Source: Ananas comosus (Eukaryota; Streptophyta; Magnoliopsida; Poales; Bromeliaceae). Taken from it: DNA of 64,000 bases. This document shows positions 1-12,052 of the stretch, piece by piece (the stretch's first letter is position 1; the number at the start of each line of letters is the position of its first letter). Made by a program: the position numbers and the translations under genes. The notes under the pieces are model-generated. The model saw only the letters and a list, made by a program, of their open reading frames with translations, did not search any database and was not told the origin of the DNA. The stretch is from NCBI RefSeq assembly GCF_001540865.1, contig NC_033636.1, positions 7,356,434 to 7,420,433 of the forward strand, written 5' to 3'.

Positions 1-912
1 CACGTGACGCGCTGGTCCTCAAACTTTATTGTGTAATAATATCTAACTCAAACTTTTAAAATTATGGGTAAACTTCAAATACCCCCTGTAGTTTCACACT
101 TTCTCACTTTAATACCTTGTTGTTTAAAGTATATCAAGTTAGCCCCTGTGGTTTCGCACTTTTTCACTTTAGTATGCTGTGGTTTAAAATGTATCAAGTT
201 AGTACCATGTTGTCTCATTTTTCTCTTTTTATTATTCATTTCACTAATTTTTTTCGTTAAATCGGTGAGAAAGTTAAAACTAAAGTGTACTAAAATGAAT
301 ATTCGATAAAGATATCTGAAGTTTTTTCTATATAATTTAACGAAATATTAACGGGAAAAAAAAATCAGTGACAAAGTTAAAACCAAAGGGTATTAAACTA
401 AATATTCGATAAACCTAGGTAGGGTATTTAAAGTTTTTTGTATATAATTTAACAAAATATTAACAGAGGAATCGACGAAAAGAGAAAAATAAAACCATGG
501 AGTACTAAATTGATGCACTTTAAACTATATGGTACTAAAGTGAGAAAGTGCGAAACCACAGGGTACTATATTGATACACTTTAAACCATAGGGTATTAAA
601 GTGAAAAAGTGTGAAACCATAGGAGTGGTATTTAAAGTTTTTTCTAAAATTATTATAATTAAGTTCTATAATTTAATTTAGTTGATCAAATTTTAATATA
701 TTGATAATGTGAAAGTGACGTAATATTTTAATTATTATTGTTTCATTAATTATATACCGTTATATCATTTTTCTATTAATAACACGTCAGCATTTAGCCA
801 ATTAAAATTGGTTGTGCAACTTAATTACAACACTTTAAAATTAAAGTTTAAGGATCAAAGTGTCACTCGCCACATAGTATGAGGGCTAAAAGTGTAATTA
901 ACTATACTAAGG
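1..912. mobile_element. Truncated TIR miniature element (ggtcctcaaacttt family)
   Basis: The left edge of the window carries a 'ggtcctcaaacttt' arm. Positions 840-910 carry the matching inverted arm (ttaaagtttaaggatcaaagtg, then agggctaaaagtgtaatt). The same arms and inner sequence occur in the more complete element at 27865-28668, so I read this as another copy cut by the window start. A separate fold-back element (62-650) is nested inside it. No coding capacity is seen. The true left end is outside the window, so superfamily and target duplication cannot be judged. Confidence 0.45.
62..650. mobile_element. Fold-back miniature element, 'ccctgtggttt' family, copy 1
   Basis: The left arm has the series 'aaacttcaaatacc', 'gtttcacactttctcactttaatacc', 'gtttaaagtatatcaagttag'. 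The right arm repeats it inverted ('actaaagtgagaaagtgcgaaacca', 'gatacactttaaaccat') and ends 'ggtatttaaagtttttt'. The centre has two iterations of 'aacgaaatattaacgg' and 'gataaacctaggt'. Related copies lie at 16966-17312, 19893-20328, 46873-49606, 49612-49930 and 61818-62154. There is no protein coding, so it is non-autonomous. The superfamily is unknown to me. Confidence 0.7.
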
Positions 913-1420
913 GGATGTATTGAAAATAAAAAAATTAATATTTACTTTTCAAAATTTCAAAAATATTTAATATATCTCTAATTAATCAAAATTTTCTTAT
1001 TACTCATAAAAAATTTCTTTGAATATACCTATTTTTAGAATTGGCTATTAAAATTTAGAGTTTAGAAGAATACTTTAGAAAAGGAAGGATAAGTTTAAAA
1101 TTTTTTGAATAATAGTAAAGAGTACATAAGCAAAGACCCTAAAAAAAAAAAAAAAAGGTGCTTTCGAAGCTTAAGCTTTGATTTTTGTAGGTAAACGCTA
1201 TTTTTTATAATTTAAAACATATTATTGTAATATATATTTATAAATTAAATATAGGATAATATATCTATTAATAAATAGTATATATATATATAGGGACAAT
1301 TTCAAACGTGCTCCTCAAAAGTTATAAAATATTATTGATACTCTTTCAAAACTATTGATACTATTTTTATTTTTATAAATTAATAAATTATATCAAAAGC
1401 ACCCTCCATCACATGCATTA
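651..1420. other. AT-rich intergenic DNA
   Basis: Apart from the end of the element described for 1-912, this is AT-rich sequence with a poly-A run near 1141-1156 and a short TA tract near 1285-1300. I see no gene, RNA or clear repeat boundary. The last nine bases (1412-1420) are the target duplication of the next element. Confidence 0.5.
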
Positions 1421-1902
1421 GGGCTTTTTTTTTGCATTTGGCCCCCTATTTTTTTTCACAACTAGCCTCATCAAATTTGTAATTATAAATTTGATTCTAT
1501 TCCCGCAACACTGGTGCCACCTCAGTGCCACGCTAGATGAGTTGAACACGGTGAAGAATTTACCGTGTTCAAACACAGTGAATGATTCAGCGTGTTCCAT
1601 ATGTTCAAACACGATGAATAATTCACCATGTTCCATATTTATATTTTTCATATTCTTCTTTTTCAATACTTATATTTTTTCACAATACATATATTTGTAT
1701 TTTTTTCAAACACGGTGAATCATTCACTGTGTTTAGACACGGTGATTGAATTACCGTATGCAACTTATTCCACTTTCCTTACTTACGTGGCGTTTATCTG
1801 GCATCCACGTGGCAGGAATAAGGCCAAAATTATAATTATAAATTTGGTTAGATTATTTGTGAAAATAAATTTTTTGAGGAGACGAAATGCCAAAAAAGCC
1901 CC
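1421..1902. mobile_element. Mutator-type MITE with 9-bp target duplication
   Basis: The flanking 9-mer CATGCATTA is present at both 1412-1420 and 1903-1911. The ends are inverted repeats: left GGGCTTTTTTTTGCATTTGG, right (reverse complement) GGGGCTTTTTTGGCATTTCG. A 9-bp target duplication is the mark of Mutator-like elements. The 482-bp interior has no transposase and carries several palindromic iterations of 'aacacggtgaa..ttcaccgtgtt', plus 'cacgtggca' near the arms. Short open frames inside (for example 1491-1718) are products of the repeats. Confidence 0.75.
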
Positions 1903-2575
1903 CATGCATTAATAATTTTTGACTAATTTATCAGTAGTCATGTGTAATTTATAAATAATTGTGCAGTATCACGTGGGGTCAACAAATTTATTCTTTATCG
2001 AAAAATAACTCGATTTTGGATTATGATTCAATTTATGAAACTTAAGTTTTCCTTTTTTTATTAATATCATATGAGTCTCATGTTAACTCATAATAAGTAA
2101 TTAATTTGAAATTAAAAATATGTTATACCTTTTCGTGAATCTATTTCTTTTTGTCTAAATTAATATATGATTTTTTTTATTTACTATTTGTATTGTATTT
2201 GTAATTTTTTCCTATACAAGGTTCGGGCAAGTGTGTACCTACGAGATAATTTATTTTTACAGACAACCAAACAAGTTGAAAACCATTTTTAGCACTGAAA
2301 ATATTTTTTTTGCGTATTTTTACGACAAACCAAACACAACCTCTTGTTGTCGTAATAGTTTATTTGGTATCGAAGTTAGGCTAACTATCGGAATTAAAAA
2401 AGTTGAACAAAAAATATATATAAAAATATGTTCCTTCATTTTTCAATACATAAAAATGAGTTTCAGATGGCGCATTAATGAAATAAAAAGCAAACAAAGC
2501 ATAAATACTATCTGAATTTTGGCATTACAAAAACTAGTATATAAATATATTCTATGTAACAGAACCAAAACATTG

Positions 2576-2992
2576 AATTTGCATTTGCCCCCTCAAAAAA
2601 AATTATTTTAAAAATAATCTCAACAAATTTATATTTACAAAAATGGCCCTAATCCTGCCACGCAGGCGCCATTAGCGCCACGTCAGCGGGGCGGGGGCCA
2701 GTTTGTTAAGTTGAACACGGTGAATCATTCACCATGTCTAAATACGGTGAATGGTTCACCGTGTTGGAAAAATATAGTATATATGTATTGTATTGGGAAA
2801 AAATATAAGTATTGAAAAGAGGAATGAGGGGAATATACGTATAGAACACGGTGAACATTCACCGTGTTCAACTTAACACTATACTCCTGATGTGGCGCCT
2901 ACGTGGTGGGGATAGGGCCAAATTTGTAATTATAAATTTGATGAGGTTATTTGTAGGAAAAAAAAATTTGAGACGGCCAAATGCAAAAAAAA
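2576..2992. mobile_element. Second copy of the 'cacggtgaa' Mutator-type MITE
   Basis: The same architecture as 1421-1902: 'gcatttgccccctcaaaa' on the left and 'gacggccaaatgcaaaaa' on the right, 'cctgccacgcaggcgcc', and the palindromic core 'aacacggtgaatcattcaccatgtc'. The left end has lost the first bases of the terminal repeat. The flanks 'ttgaatt' and 'ctgaatt' look like a decayed target duplication. It is non-coding. Confidence 0.65.
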
Positions 2993-3998
2993 TCCTGAAT
3001 TAGAACTTTTTGATTTTCAGAACAGTAGATTTTTTTTTTTTTTTGCCAAATATTTTATTAGAAATTGTTTATATCGAAAGCAAAAATAGAAGCTACGCCA
3101 AACAGACCTTTATATGCAATCCTTGCAAATTTATCCCTCACCAGTAGAGGGTAACACTACATTTTTGTGTACATGGTGCATTACATGTTCTTAACCAATG
3201 GCACGTGTGAAATCTTCATAATTTAATTTGTTTTAATAAATAATTTACTGATGTCAACGCCTCAATATGTAGTCTAACAATCACTGGATAGGATAAAAGT
3301 CAAAATGTCTTTTTTATGTCAAAACAAATTATCCACTAATAATTTATGTGTTATGATTTTTTATTTTATTTTTTTTTAGTGATTCAAGTTAAGAGTCTTG
3401 AAAATTTATCTAATTATGTAAAAAAAGACCTCCAAGGCAAAATATGATATGCTCTCTCCATGTTTGATCATATTTATTATTTTCTAAATTACAAACTTCT
3501 TAAGCAAATATAAAAAAAAATTGTGTGGAACAAAATACTGTGCATCCAAATAAGCCCTAAAACTAAAATGCTAAACTATTTGTCGCACTGAATATTTTCT
3601 CATGTAGTTGTAATTTTAATTACCCTTCACTTACTCTACTGATAAGTTAAAGAGAATGCGGAGCAACGCATCACGGACTGACATGGGACACGACACGATT
3701 CAAACACAGCGACTGGGCAGCTAATTTTTGAAATTAAGATATGAACATGACATAAACAACACTAATAAAATATAATATTATTAATATAATAATATATAAT
3801 TATTATATAAAATATTAATTTTGGTAAAATATTGTTATATTTTTTATACGAATAAAATGTAGTAAAATTTTTATTGACTGTTCATATATTTTAAGAAAAA
3901 ATTTTCTACTATACATAATTTATTTATATTGTGCAGAAAAATTTACATCCATTCATCAAAAAATTGAAATACTTATCATCTTACATTATATATACTAA
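2993..3998. other. Gene-free AT-rich DNA
   Basis: No gene, RNA or bounded repeat could be supported. The stretch 3745-3860 is almost pure A/T. Stop codons are frequent in all frames. Confidence 0.5.
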
Positions 3999-4001
3999 AA
4001 A

Positions 4002-4099
<98 letters not shown>

Positions 4100-4100
4100 N
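3999..4100. repeat. (TA)n microsatellite ending in an assembly N
   Basis: About 100 bases of uninterrupted TA dinucleotide end in a single N at 4100. The sequence beyond starts abruptly within the arm of the next fold-back element. The N therefore marks an unresolved repeat, and the true length is unknown. Confidence 0.9.
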
Positions 4101-4560
4101 CGACGATCGGCTCCGTTAGAGTTGATCTAGAGTATTTGAAGTACCTAGAAAATAAATTTTGTGATTTTTTGATATCATTTGCCTAGTGATTGAAGGTGTT
4201 CAAAATCAATAATTTTAATGGCCATAATGAGCCGTTTGCAAGTTTAACGGTGTAGAAATATTCAAATCACATAAAATTTTGATAGAAAATTCTTTATACC
4301 ATATAAAACAAGATCAATAACTTTGATCTAAAATTTTAATATCGTATCATCATATTTTATAAGATTTTTATTTTCAACCGTTGATTTTGAGCTACTTCGA
4401 TCACTAGGCAAATGATATCGAAAAATCGCAAAATTTATTTTCTAGATACTTCAAATACTCTAGATTAAGTCTAACGGAGCCAATTGTCGATTCGAAAGTC
4501 CGAACATCGAAAACAACTTGGAAGCACGGAGTGCTCCGTGCTTCCAGAAGCATACCAGAC
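4101..4560. mobile_element. Fold-back element (ggctccgttaga arms)
   Basis: The left arm 4107-4190 ('ggctccgttagagttgatc', 'agtatttgaagtacctag', 'gatatcatttgcctag') is repeated inverted at 4400-4485 ('ctaggcaaatgatatcg', 'gatacttcaaatactctag', 'aagtctaacggagcc'). The right end runs on through the small palindrome 'agcacggagtgctccgtgct' (4531-4550). The outer part of the left arm is missing at the N at 4100. A decayed relative lies at about 26785-27195. No coding sequence is present. Confidence 0.6.
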
Positions 4561-6034
4561 GCACTATATATATATATGCATTGTGAATCAGCATTAAGGC
4601 TTCGGTTGGAATTACGGCGAGATTGCGTTATGTGCGGCGAGAAAATACGTTGAAAAAATATCATATTTATTTTCGTACATAATATTACATCCCGTATATC
4701 GCGATGAGTCGATTACGATATATTTTCTACGGTCCCACCGAAAAATGTAAAAGCATATTCCTATATACTTTTACTCTATTTTTTATTTAAGAGTGTTAGA
4801 TAGGTCTCAATACCAAACTAAGCCTAAATATGCGTCCAAGGAGTGTCCACATCGGACACGAGTCCGACACCGACACGTGCGTGTCCGACACAAACACACG
4901 AGGCTTATAGAAGCTTACATGATATAAAGGTGAGGGGAATAGCCCTCTACAGCTTAATCTGAGCCCTCCCAACTGGAATTCGAACTCGCGTAATTTATAC
5001 TTCTCTGGATCCAACTTATTCTGAAGTGGAGATACTTTAAAGACAAGGAGCATGCACTAAAGTTGCCAGCAGTTTCAGTCCTGAATTTTCACATACCACC
5101 TCACAGATTCATAGGAGAAGGTTCCTGTTTGGAGTCCCTCAAATTTATTTGTTTGGAAAGATTAGTGGGTGTGAATTGATTTGTGTTCATTTGCCATATT
5201 TTAGGATGATTTCAGTAAGCATTAAGCAAATCCAACCGTTTATCTATATCCAACAGAAATCAAATACCCTCTCAAATTACTATACAAGTCGAATGACTTA
5301 AACAACATATTAGAAGGGAAAAAAAAAAGAGAAGAAAACCAAACATAAGAATGTAGGCGCAATAGTAAGTTACATGAATTGACAGAAGTATAAAATCAGT
5401 CCAATTTTGTCTTAACTTGGAACCGAAAGAAGAGTCAAGAGTATCAGGTTTGGTCATTACCTTTTCACCATAAGAGAAAAGAAGAAGAAGAAAAGAGAAA
5501 CAAGTTTCGTTTTGGCAGAATAATCCACATTTTTTTGAAGCTTTTAATTTACTTGTTTCATTCTTCCAATTTTGTACAGAGATCTTCTTTCTTGCCCTAG
5601 AATGCCACTTACCAAAACAAATTTGAAATAAATCGGCGCACATCGGTTACAACAAAAAAAAAGAACCAGTGGTACAAAATGTCTGATGAGGATCATCACA
5701 TATTCAAGGTTAAGCTATCCTTTATGTATTATTATTATCAATATAAAAGCAGGCTTTATTAGATATACAAATAACAAATCTCATAGAATACAGTTGTGTC
5801 AATCAGATATACCGGATTACTACAACAGAGTTATGAAGCAAATTCATTTCAAAGACATAAGACAGAGATAGTCGCACCTTTGCACAGGGGGAGGAATTGG
5901 ACTAGAGAAAAATGCCGATGATTTGGAACATTCTGGTTCAAAGCAATTCGGTGGTAGTAGGCATATCTTATGTCGACGAATATACATTACCAACAAACAC
6001 ATTGTGGCGAGAGGTTCTCATGCTCTGCCTTCAA
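4561..6034. other. Intergenic DNA and probable 3' UTR of the Di19 gene
   Basis: No gene was recognised. The few hundred bases below 6034 are expected to hold the 3' untranslated region of the minus-strand Di19 gene. The open frame at 5272-5643 (minus) is low-complexity and resembles no family known to me. A short stretch near 4848-4900 repeats 'gtgtccgacac' in both orientations. Confidence 0.4.
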
Positions 6035-9000
6035 TCACTCGCCAAATATAGCGGAAAGAAGCAGGCATTGCGCGAATGCTGCTCTCACAGTCACTTGCTT
6101 CCGGTTCTGTTCTCGCTCCTCATTTGTGAGTGATGAGTCGAAACTGCCAACAAGGGAATGGTGACAATTAGGGCTAGGGTTTAGCTCTACCTGAAGCAGT
6201 TTTGCAGCTAAAAAAAGAAGAAAAAAAATCATCTTTCTTTTAGGATTTTGCGACTTTGGCTCATTTTTCTCTTTCTCCAATTCTTCACTAGAGGATACTT
6301 GAATGACCCAGAATGACCATGACCGGAACTCCAGTGTATGGATTTTCCAATAATGTGGTCCAGGAGCGTTTCAGCTCAGAAGAAGATTTTACAACAACTT
6401 AGAAATGAGAAAAATGGACCAAAGTTGCAAAACTGGAAAAGAAAAGATGGAATATTTTTGCGGAAGCCCATTGTCGGATTCTTATCTTCACTTTGCCACA
6501 AGAACAACAGGCTCCTGCGTCAACAGTCGTGATTTTAAATTGAAAAAAGAAAATGAGCACAAATCTAATTGCCTCTAGTCTTCAGAAATCTAAGTGCCTC
6601 TTTAGTCTTTAGAAATCTAGTTGCTTCTTTAGTATTCTGCAACTATACGTTTCTAGGTTTATTTTTCCTATTAAGGTATGTATCTTGTCCTCAATGACCC
6701 AACATGAATACTGATAAGTTCGAGTGCAGCATTAACCTATCATAAAGCTGAAATAAATTGACCTACCTATTACATGACCAGGAAACTATTGCTGTGCATT
6801 GTGCTCTGCTACATTGTCTTCTGCAGTTGTCTTAGGAACTTTCTGAAGTTGCTTATTTTAGCTCTACTACTCCATCATAATTGTTACCTAAAAGATCGAT
6901 CTAGTAGAAAACGGACCAAGAAATATATATTAAGACCTCCAATCACATGTATGATGAATATGAAAGGCACGTGGAATTGCTAGATGAGCTAGAAAATGAG
7001 AATTTAACCCATTATATAACTACGGGAATTTAAACCCGTTAAATATCAAAGAAGGGAATTGAATCCACGACCTCACAGAACGAAGGGGTTTAGAATTGGC
7101 CCCAATTCCATTCTACAAAAGATCGATAAACAGGCCTAGAAATTTATATTAATAATAATTACTTCCAGAAATACGTTAAAAGTAATCGTATTTGGTGTCT
7201 ACAGACCAAGAGGCTGTGGTATGACCATCATATTGATGTTTAGGAGGCTTAGGAACTTCCTGAGACTAAAAAGTGAGCAGGTATCCTGTCGAATCAAGTA
7301 AATGGAACCAGACACAAAGGTTGCAGAGCAGTGCAGCTCAAGATGAGTGCTTGTAAAGTGGTTCAGAAGTTGTATTTACCACAAGCGTAGCTGTTTGGAT
7401 AAGATAAATAAAGATTTCCGTTCTAAAATTAGAATTGAGTTTTCACAGCTCAAGATTGAGAGAAACAAGAATAAAGACCTGTATAGACATTGATAAGAGC
7501 ATTTATGTACAAGAAAGATTTAAGTTTACAGTTCAAATGCACATCTGACCATATTTATATGATCATATACAATATAAACTTCAAATCGCCTTACCCCTCT
7601 AATCTTACAACTTTGAGCAAACTTTTATCTCCCAATCAAAATTTACGTGTTTTATGCCAAATGTAAGCTTCTGATCTATCTTTTCAATAATAATATAACT
7701 GGCACTTGAACCTAAACATTCTTAGCTTTGCTTTTGGATTGAAACTTCTTCTCCTTGTCATGCGACAGTTATTATAAAAGTCATATTATAACTTAACATA
7801 GGATGCGAGAGATCTAAGCGAAAAATAAGAATTTTGACTGTCAATCAATCACCCCCTCCCTAAAATAATCTGTGGCAACAAATATGAACATACAGGACAA
7901 TTTTTCCAATCATATCCATTGACCCATTCTCTAAAAGGCCATGGTTTGAATTAGAGCTGCCTTGGAATCTATATATAGGGATACTAGACCTCCCACTTTC
8001 TTCACATACTCCAGTGAGAGTCTCATCAATTCCGCTCATAACAGAGAGCAGGTAAGAGGAGAAACCAGAAGACCCAAAGTCCAGTTGTGCAGATCTGAAT
8101 CAAACTTAAGGATTCATTTGAAAAGTATGGTCCACAACTTAGAGAAGAATGCAATGGCGAACTACCTTGATCTTATAAGCTCCCATGACCGTCAAAAAAA
8201 GAGGTGCTATCCTAAATTACTAACATGAAGAAAACTGCTACTAGATTCTTGATATATGAACATATATTAAGAAAGAGTCTAGCTAAAATGTATAATCTAA
8301 AACCTTCATTTCTTCAGACAAAAATTGTAGAAGTATATAATGAACAGAAACAGAAGTTCTAGGAAGACAGCCAAAACTATCATTCCAAGCATTTACTTTC
8401 TTTTCTTAGAGATTTTTGACAAAGGGATTTTTCTCTCATAAATAGATCAGGTAAATCACTGCTTTCTCACAAAATTGATATTTTCTGTCAATAGTGCAAC
8501 ATTAAATGAACATAAGAAAAACAAGAATTCAAAAGATACCTTGACTTCCAAATCTTGAGAGGGGTTTCTTCCTCTATACAAGCATTCTCTCCTGTTGGTA
8601 TGGGAGATTTTAAAGTTTCTTCTGCTTCTAATGTTGGGAAATTTAAAAGTGAAGAAATAAAAGAATCAGAAGCAGCATTTGTTGACATGCTACTGCTTGA
8701 TTTATATCCACCACCTCCCAAAAGCAACTGCATATGAGCCTCATTAAGGTCCCTACCCAACAAAGAAATCGCCTGGCTGCTGGGAATGGAAAATCGAGGT
8801 AACCTGCGACGTCTCTGTATGTGATCATAAGTTAAAGAAAAAGCAACAACATCTGAATACTTGCACCTTATGATGCTTCCAACCTGATCAGGTGCATCTA
8901 TCTATAACTAAATATCCCGAAAAACTTTGAAAAGGAAAAGGATATCTTAAAGAGATGCCCATGTTGCAGAGTAATATGATTCAGCATGTCTCTGGTAATC

Positions 9001-11917
9001 TTAACAGAGCAAATGGGGCAAGCCTGAAATATGTGAGTCATCAGTTAAAGAAGAAAAAGAAAAAGAAAAAGAAAAGAAAATCTGCACCATGAAAGTGAAC
9101 TGCATCAGATTTGTTACATAAGTCAAAGCAAAACAAGTATCTCCATAGTTGTATTGAAAACCGAGACCTCAAAATATTACAAGTATCTCCATAGTTGTAC
9201 TGAAGACTGAGACCTCAAAATATCATGTAGTCTCTACAGCGAGTTTTCTTAGAAGCTTGCAGGACCAGCTAGGGATGGCAAGATTTCTTAAATCTGAGAG
9301 AGATTTAACAAGAAACTTTCTAAAATCTCTAGTATAACTAATTCTTTGCATCCTTTATAAGCCCAAGTAAAGAGAGTTTCCGCAATTAAGTTCAGACAAA
9401 GGTAGATATATCTAACTAACATATCAAGAAAGAAAAGGTATATTATCCTTCTAAAATCGAAGGTGCTATATAGCATTTTCCTTTTATGCATGATTTTCAT
9501 ATTGTCATTGTTTCACCAATCATTTGAATTTAAAGTCATCAATTTAGCTTAAATTATATACCAGAAGGTCAACTGCTATTCACACCATGGGCAAATTAAT
9601 TTGCTCTGCAATTTGCCCCTCAGTATTTTATTTGCACAGTAACTGAGTTATGTTATTTCACCTGCCATTGATCGAACTTAAGCTAGATAACTGCATCTAG
9701 AGATATGTCGTCTTTCATGGATGTCTATCATAGTCCATTTTTCTTATTTCCTGTAAATGGTGCCAGTAGGGCAAGAAAATATAGAGTTTTCATTTTTCTA
9801 AATTAATAGCTTTGATTTTGGCTTTTTGATCAATTTAGAGACACAGAATGCCGGAGAGTCAGGACATCTATAATTAGCTAGGATTCAAACACAATCAGAA
9901 TTAGCTGAATTCATCACGTAAAAAGGTAACTCCCAGATACTAATATGCAAACATTCAAAGTCCAACATACCACTTAAAATGTCCTTGTAGTTTAGTATCT
10001 TCATGAATATCATTTCGGTAAACAAGCCAATTTTTTTTTACCACATGAAGGTGGACTTCCCGAATTCTTACCCCATGAAAAGTAACAATAAATGAAATAA
10101 TTTGGATATATCCACTTGAACGATGCGTCTATGGTTCTCAAGTGCTATCATGAAAACGGGACAAAATGTAGCAAACCAAATGGAAGGACAATGATCGGAT
10201 TGTAAATACTGTGCTGATTAAGCATTAATAGAAAAGCAAAAAGAAGGTTTTGTTTGTCACTTCCAAGACAGAAGTACTTCTATATACGAAATTTCAAATT
10301 AGATATAACCGCCACAAAGAAAATACAAATTGGTACTCATGGTTCCGTCTCACAGTTGCATTACCATTTCCTATAACAGTAACATTCAATAAAATGATCA
10401 AAAACCACAAGTTAAAAGCATAAAGAACGACGAGCAAATTGGAAAATCAACCAATCATGGACTACCACTATCCAATCTTCTAGCTTATGTTTCATATCAG
10501 TATATTATAATTGGAACTAACCATCAATTCTTTCCTGATAACTGCATTGAATTAAAAAGAGTTAGTCCATGCAAGGAATTCCCCATTCAGGTCATGTAAT
10601 CTCGAATTGTAAGCTCATCATAGTTATCAACTTTGTGCAGTTTTAAATAAGCATAACAACTGATGTAGTCCTCTACAATCTCCCTCTCATAAAAAACAAG
10701 TCCAAATGACTATGAAACATCTGATAAAGTAGTCTATTTTGCTACCTTTTATTGAACCTTTGGACCCTTCTTCCTACTCCTATCCCTCCTGGCCGCTCTT
10801 CCCCACTCCCCTCCTCTCCTTATGATCCTTCACCCCTTACCTCACTTGCTTCCCTCAAGCCACCTTGAGACGTAGTGCTCATCTCTCTTCTAAATTCGCC
10901 GGCTGTAGAATCTTAGATCGAGCGAACAAAATTAAGCATGTGAAGTACCTATCTGCTCATCTAGTTCTACCTTAGCTGCTTCTTCGCAACCCTCCTCAAT
11001 GGGCATGACTTAAGATCTACAAGCCCTATGTTGTTGAACCATAGTTTCTAATGTCCCCTGACAATCGAAAATCTCGAGGAGTCGATGATTCTTCTTCCAC
11101 AAAAGCAGCTTTGTTGATTTAGGTGTTAGTTGCTTCGGAAGAAAATGGGCAACCTTTTTCATTGGTAGCAGAGCTTATTTTTCTTCTGCACTGAGTCCTC
11201 TGCCTGTGCTTTTTCCTTCCTTTTTGCTCTTTCGCATATTTATGTTAGGCTATTTTGTGCTTCACCCCCCCCCCCTTTAGGATAGGTTAGTTTGAGTTCA
11301 CCGCTGACCTTTTATATAGTGGTTGTGCCGGGATAGGAGTTTAAAATTGTGTACTTTTTTTTAAGGAATCACCTTGTGTCTTACATTCAAATAGTAGTCC
11401 CTTTTGCAAAAACCCATTAACTGGTCTACAAGCTAATCTTTATTTTGCTAAAACTCGCAAAAATTATCATAACAGATACCGCAACAAAGAAAAAGGTTAC
11501 AATTTCTAGGGTTTCGACACTCACGGCGACTTTAGACTCAAACGGATGCTCTTCTTCGAGGTGGGCACACAGCGACGCGATGTCGTGATCCTCGCAGCAG
11601 TACGGGCACGGGAAGTCCGGCCGAACCTCCTCCTCCTCCGCATCGAACTCGTCGAACCCCATCCGATCCACAAACCCTAAACTCCTCAAATCCACCCCAA
11701 AAAAAAAAAAAAAATCTCAGCAAGACCAACAAAAACCCATCCCGATACGATCCACCCCGTCTCATAATCCCAGTTTCGAAGGCCCCCCCAAAAAAAAGGA
11801 AAGAAAAGAAAAGGCATCAAACGCGGGAGACGAACCTGATTGGGGGTTTTGGTGGAGCAAATTCGCGATGTGCCGCTTCGCGACGGCGAGGCGGGAGATC
11901 CACGGATCCGAATCCAT
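6035..11917 (-). CDS. DI19: Di19-family zinc-finger protein, 5 exons
   Basis: Dehydration-induced 19 proteins are small plant nuclear zinc-finger proteins linked to drought, salt and ABA responses; Arabidopsis members act as transcription factors and are substrates of calcium-dependent kinases. Exons on the minus strand: 11917-11836, 11676-11525, 9023-8946, 8820-8540, 6143-6035, giving 702 nt and 233 residues, typical for the family. All junctions keep frame. The protein begins MDSDPWISRLAVAKRHI. Two zinc fingers follow: C51-C54-H66-H71 (FPCPYCCEDHDIASLCAHL) and C80-C83-H94-H99 (ACPICSVKITRDMLNHITLQ). Then comes the basic IQRRRRLPRF stretch, SSQAISLLGRDLNEAHMQLL, and the conserved C-terminus SSLTNEEREQNRKQ ending LLLSAIFGE. 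The start is the first ATG in the leader exon. Introns 2 and 4 are about 2.5 and 2.4 kb. Intron 3 appears to be U12-type (separate entry). Kinase sites were not examined. Family assignment is very secure. Confidence 0.95.
8821..8945 (-). other. U12-type AT-AC intron (Di19 intron 3)
   Basis: The frame can be kept only if exon 3 ends ...CATCTCTTTAAG and exon 4 starts ATACAGAGACG. The intron then begins ATATCCTTTTCC and ends ..GATCAC, that is, AT...AC. ATATCCTT is the consensus 5' site of minor-spliceosome introns. A near-consensus branch site, TTTCTTTAAC (consensus TTCCTTAAC), lies at 8840-8831, about 11 nt before the 3' end, the spacing expected for U12 introns. The intron is 125 nt long and phase 0, just after the second zinc finger. 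The splice is inferred, not shown by transcript. Confidence 0.85.
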
Positions 11918-11981
11918 CGATCTCTCTCTTCGCTTTTCTTTTCGGGGATTTTTCGGGGGAATTTATTAGGGTTTTTGCTCG

Positions 11982-11984
<3 letters not shown>

Positions 11985-12020
<36 letters not shown>

Positions 12021-12052
12021 AGAGGACGAAGAAGAAGAAGAAGAAGAAGAAG
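11985..12052. repeat. (GA)n and (GAA)n tract in the Di19 leader
   Basis: About 16 GA units are followed by about eight GAA/AAG units, 68-135 bases upstream of the Di19 start codon, so the transcript strand carries CT/CTT-rich sequence. CT-rich tracts are common in plant 5' leaders. The telo-box-like 'attagggttttt' lies alongside at 11966-11977. Confidence 0.85.

Noticed and set aside
5272..5643. 123-residue minus-strand frame downstream of Di19
   Set aside because: Low-complexity hydrophobic and Ser/Cys-rich end, no signal or domain; it lies where the Di19 3' UTR is expected.
6144..8539. Possible second U12-type intron in Di19 (donor GTATCTTTTG)
   Set aside because: The donor differs from the GTATCCTTT consensus and no TTCCTTAAC-like branch site lies in the right window before the ..TTGGCAG acceptor; an ordinary U2 intron fits.
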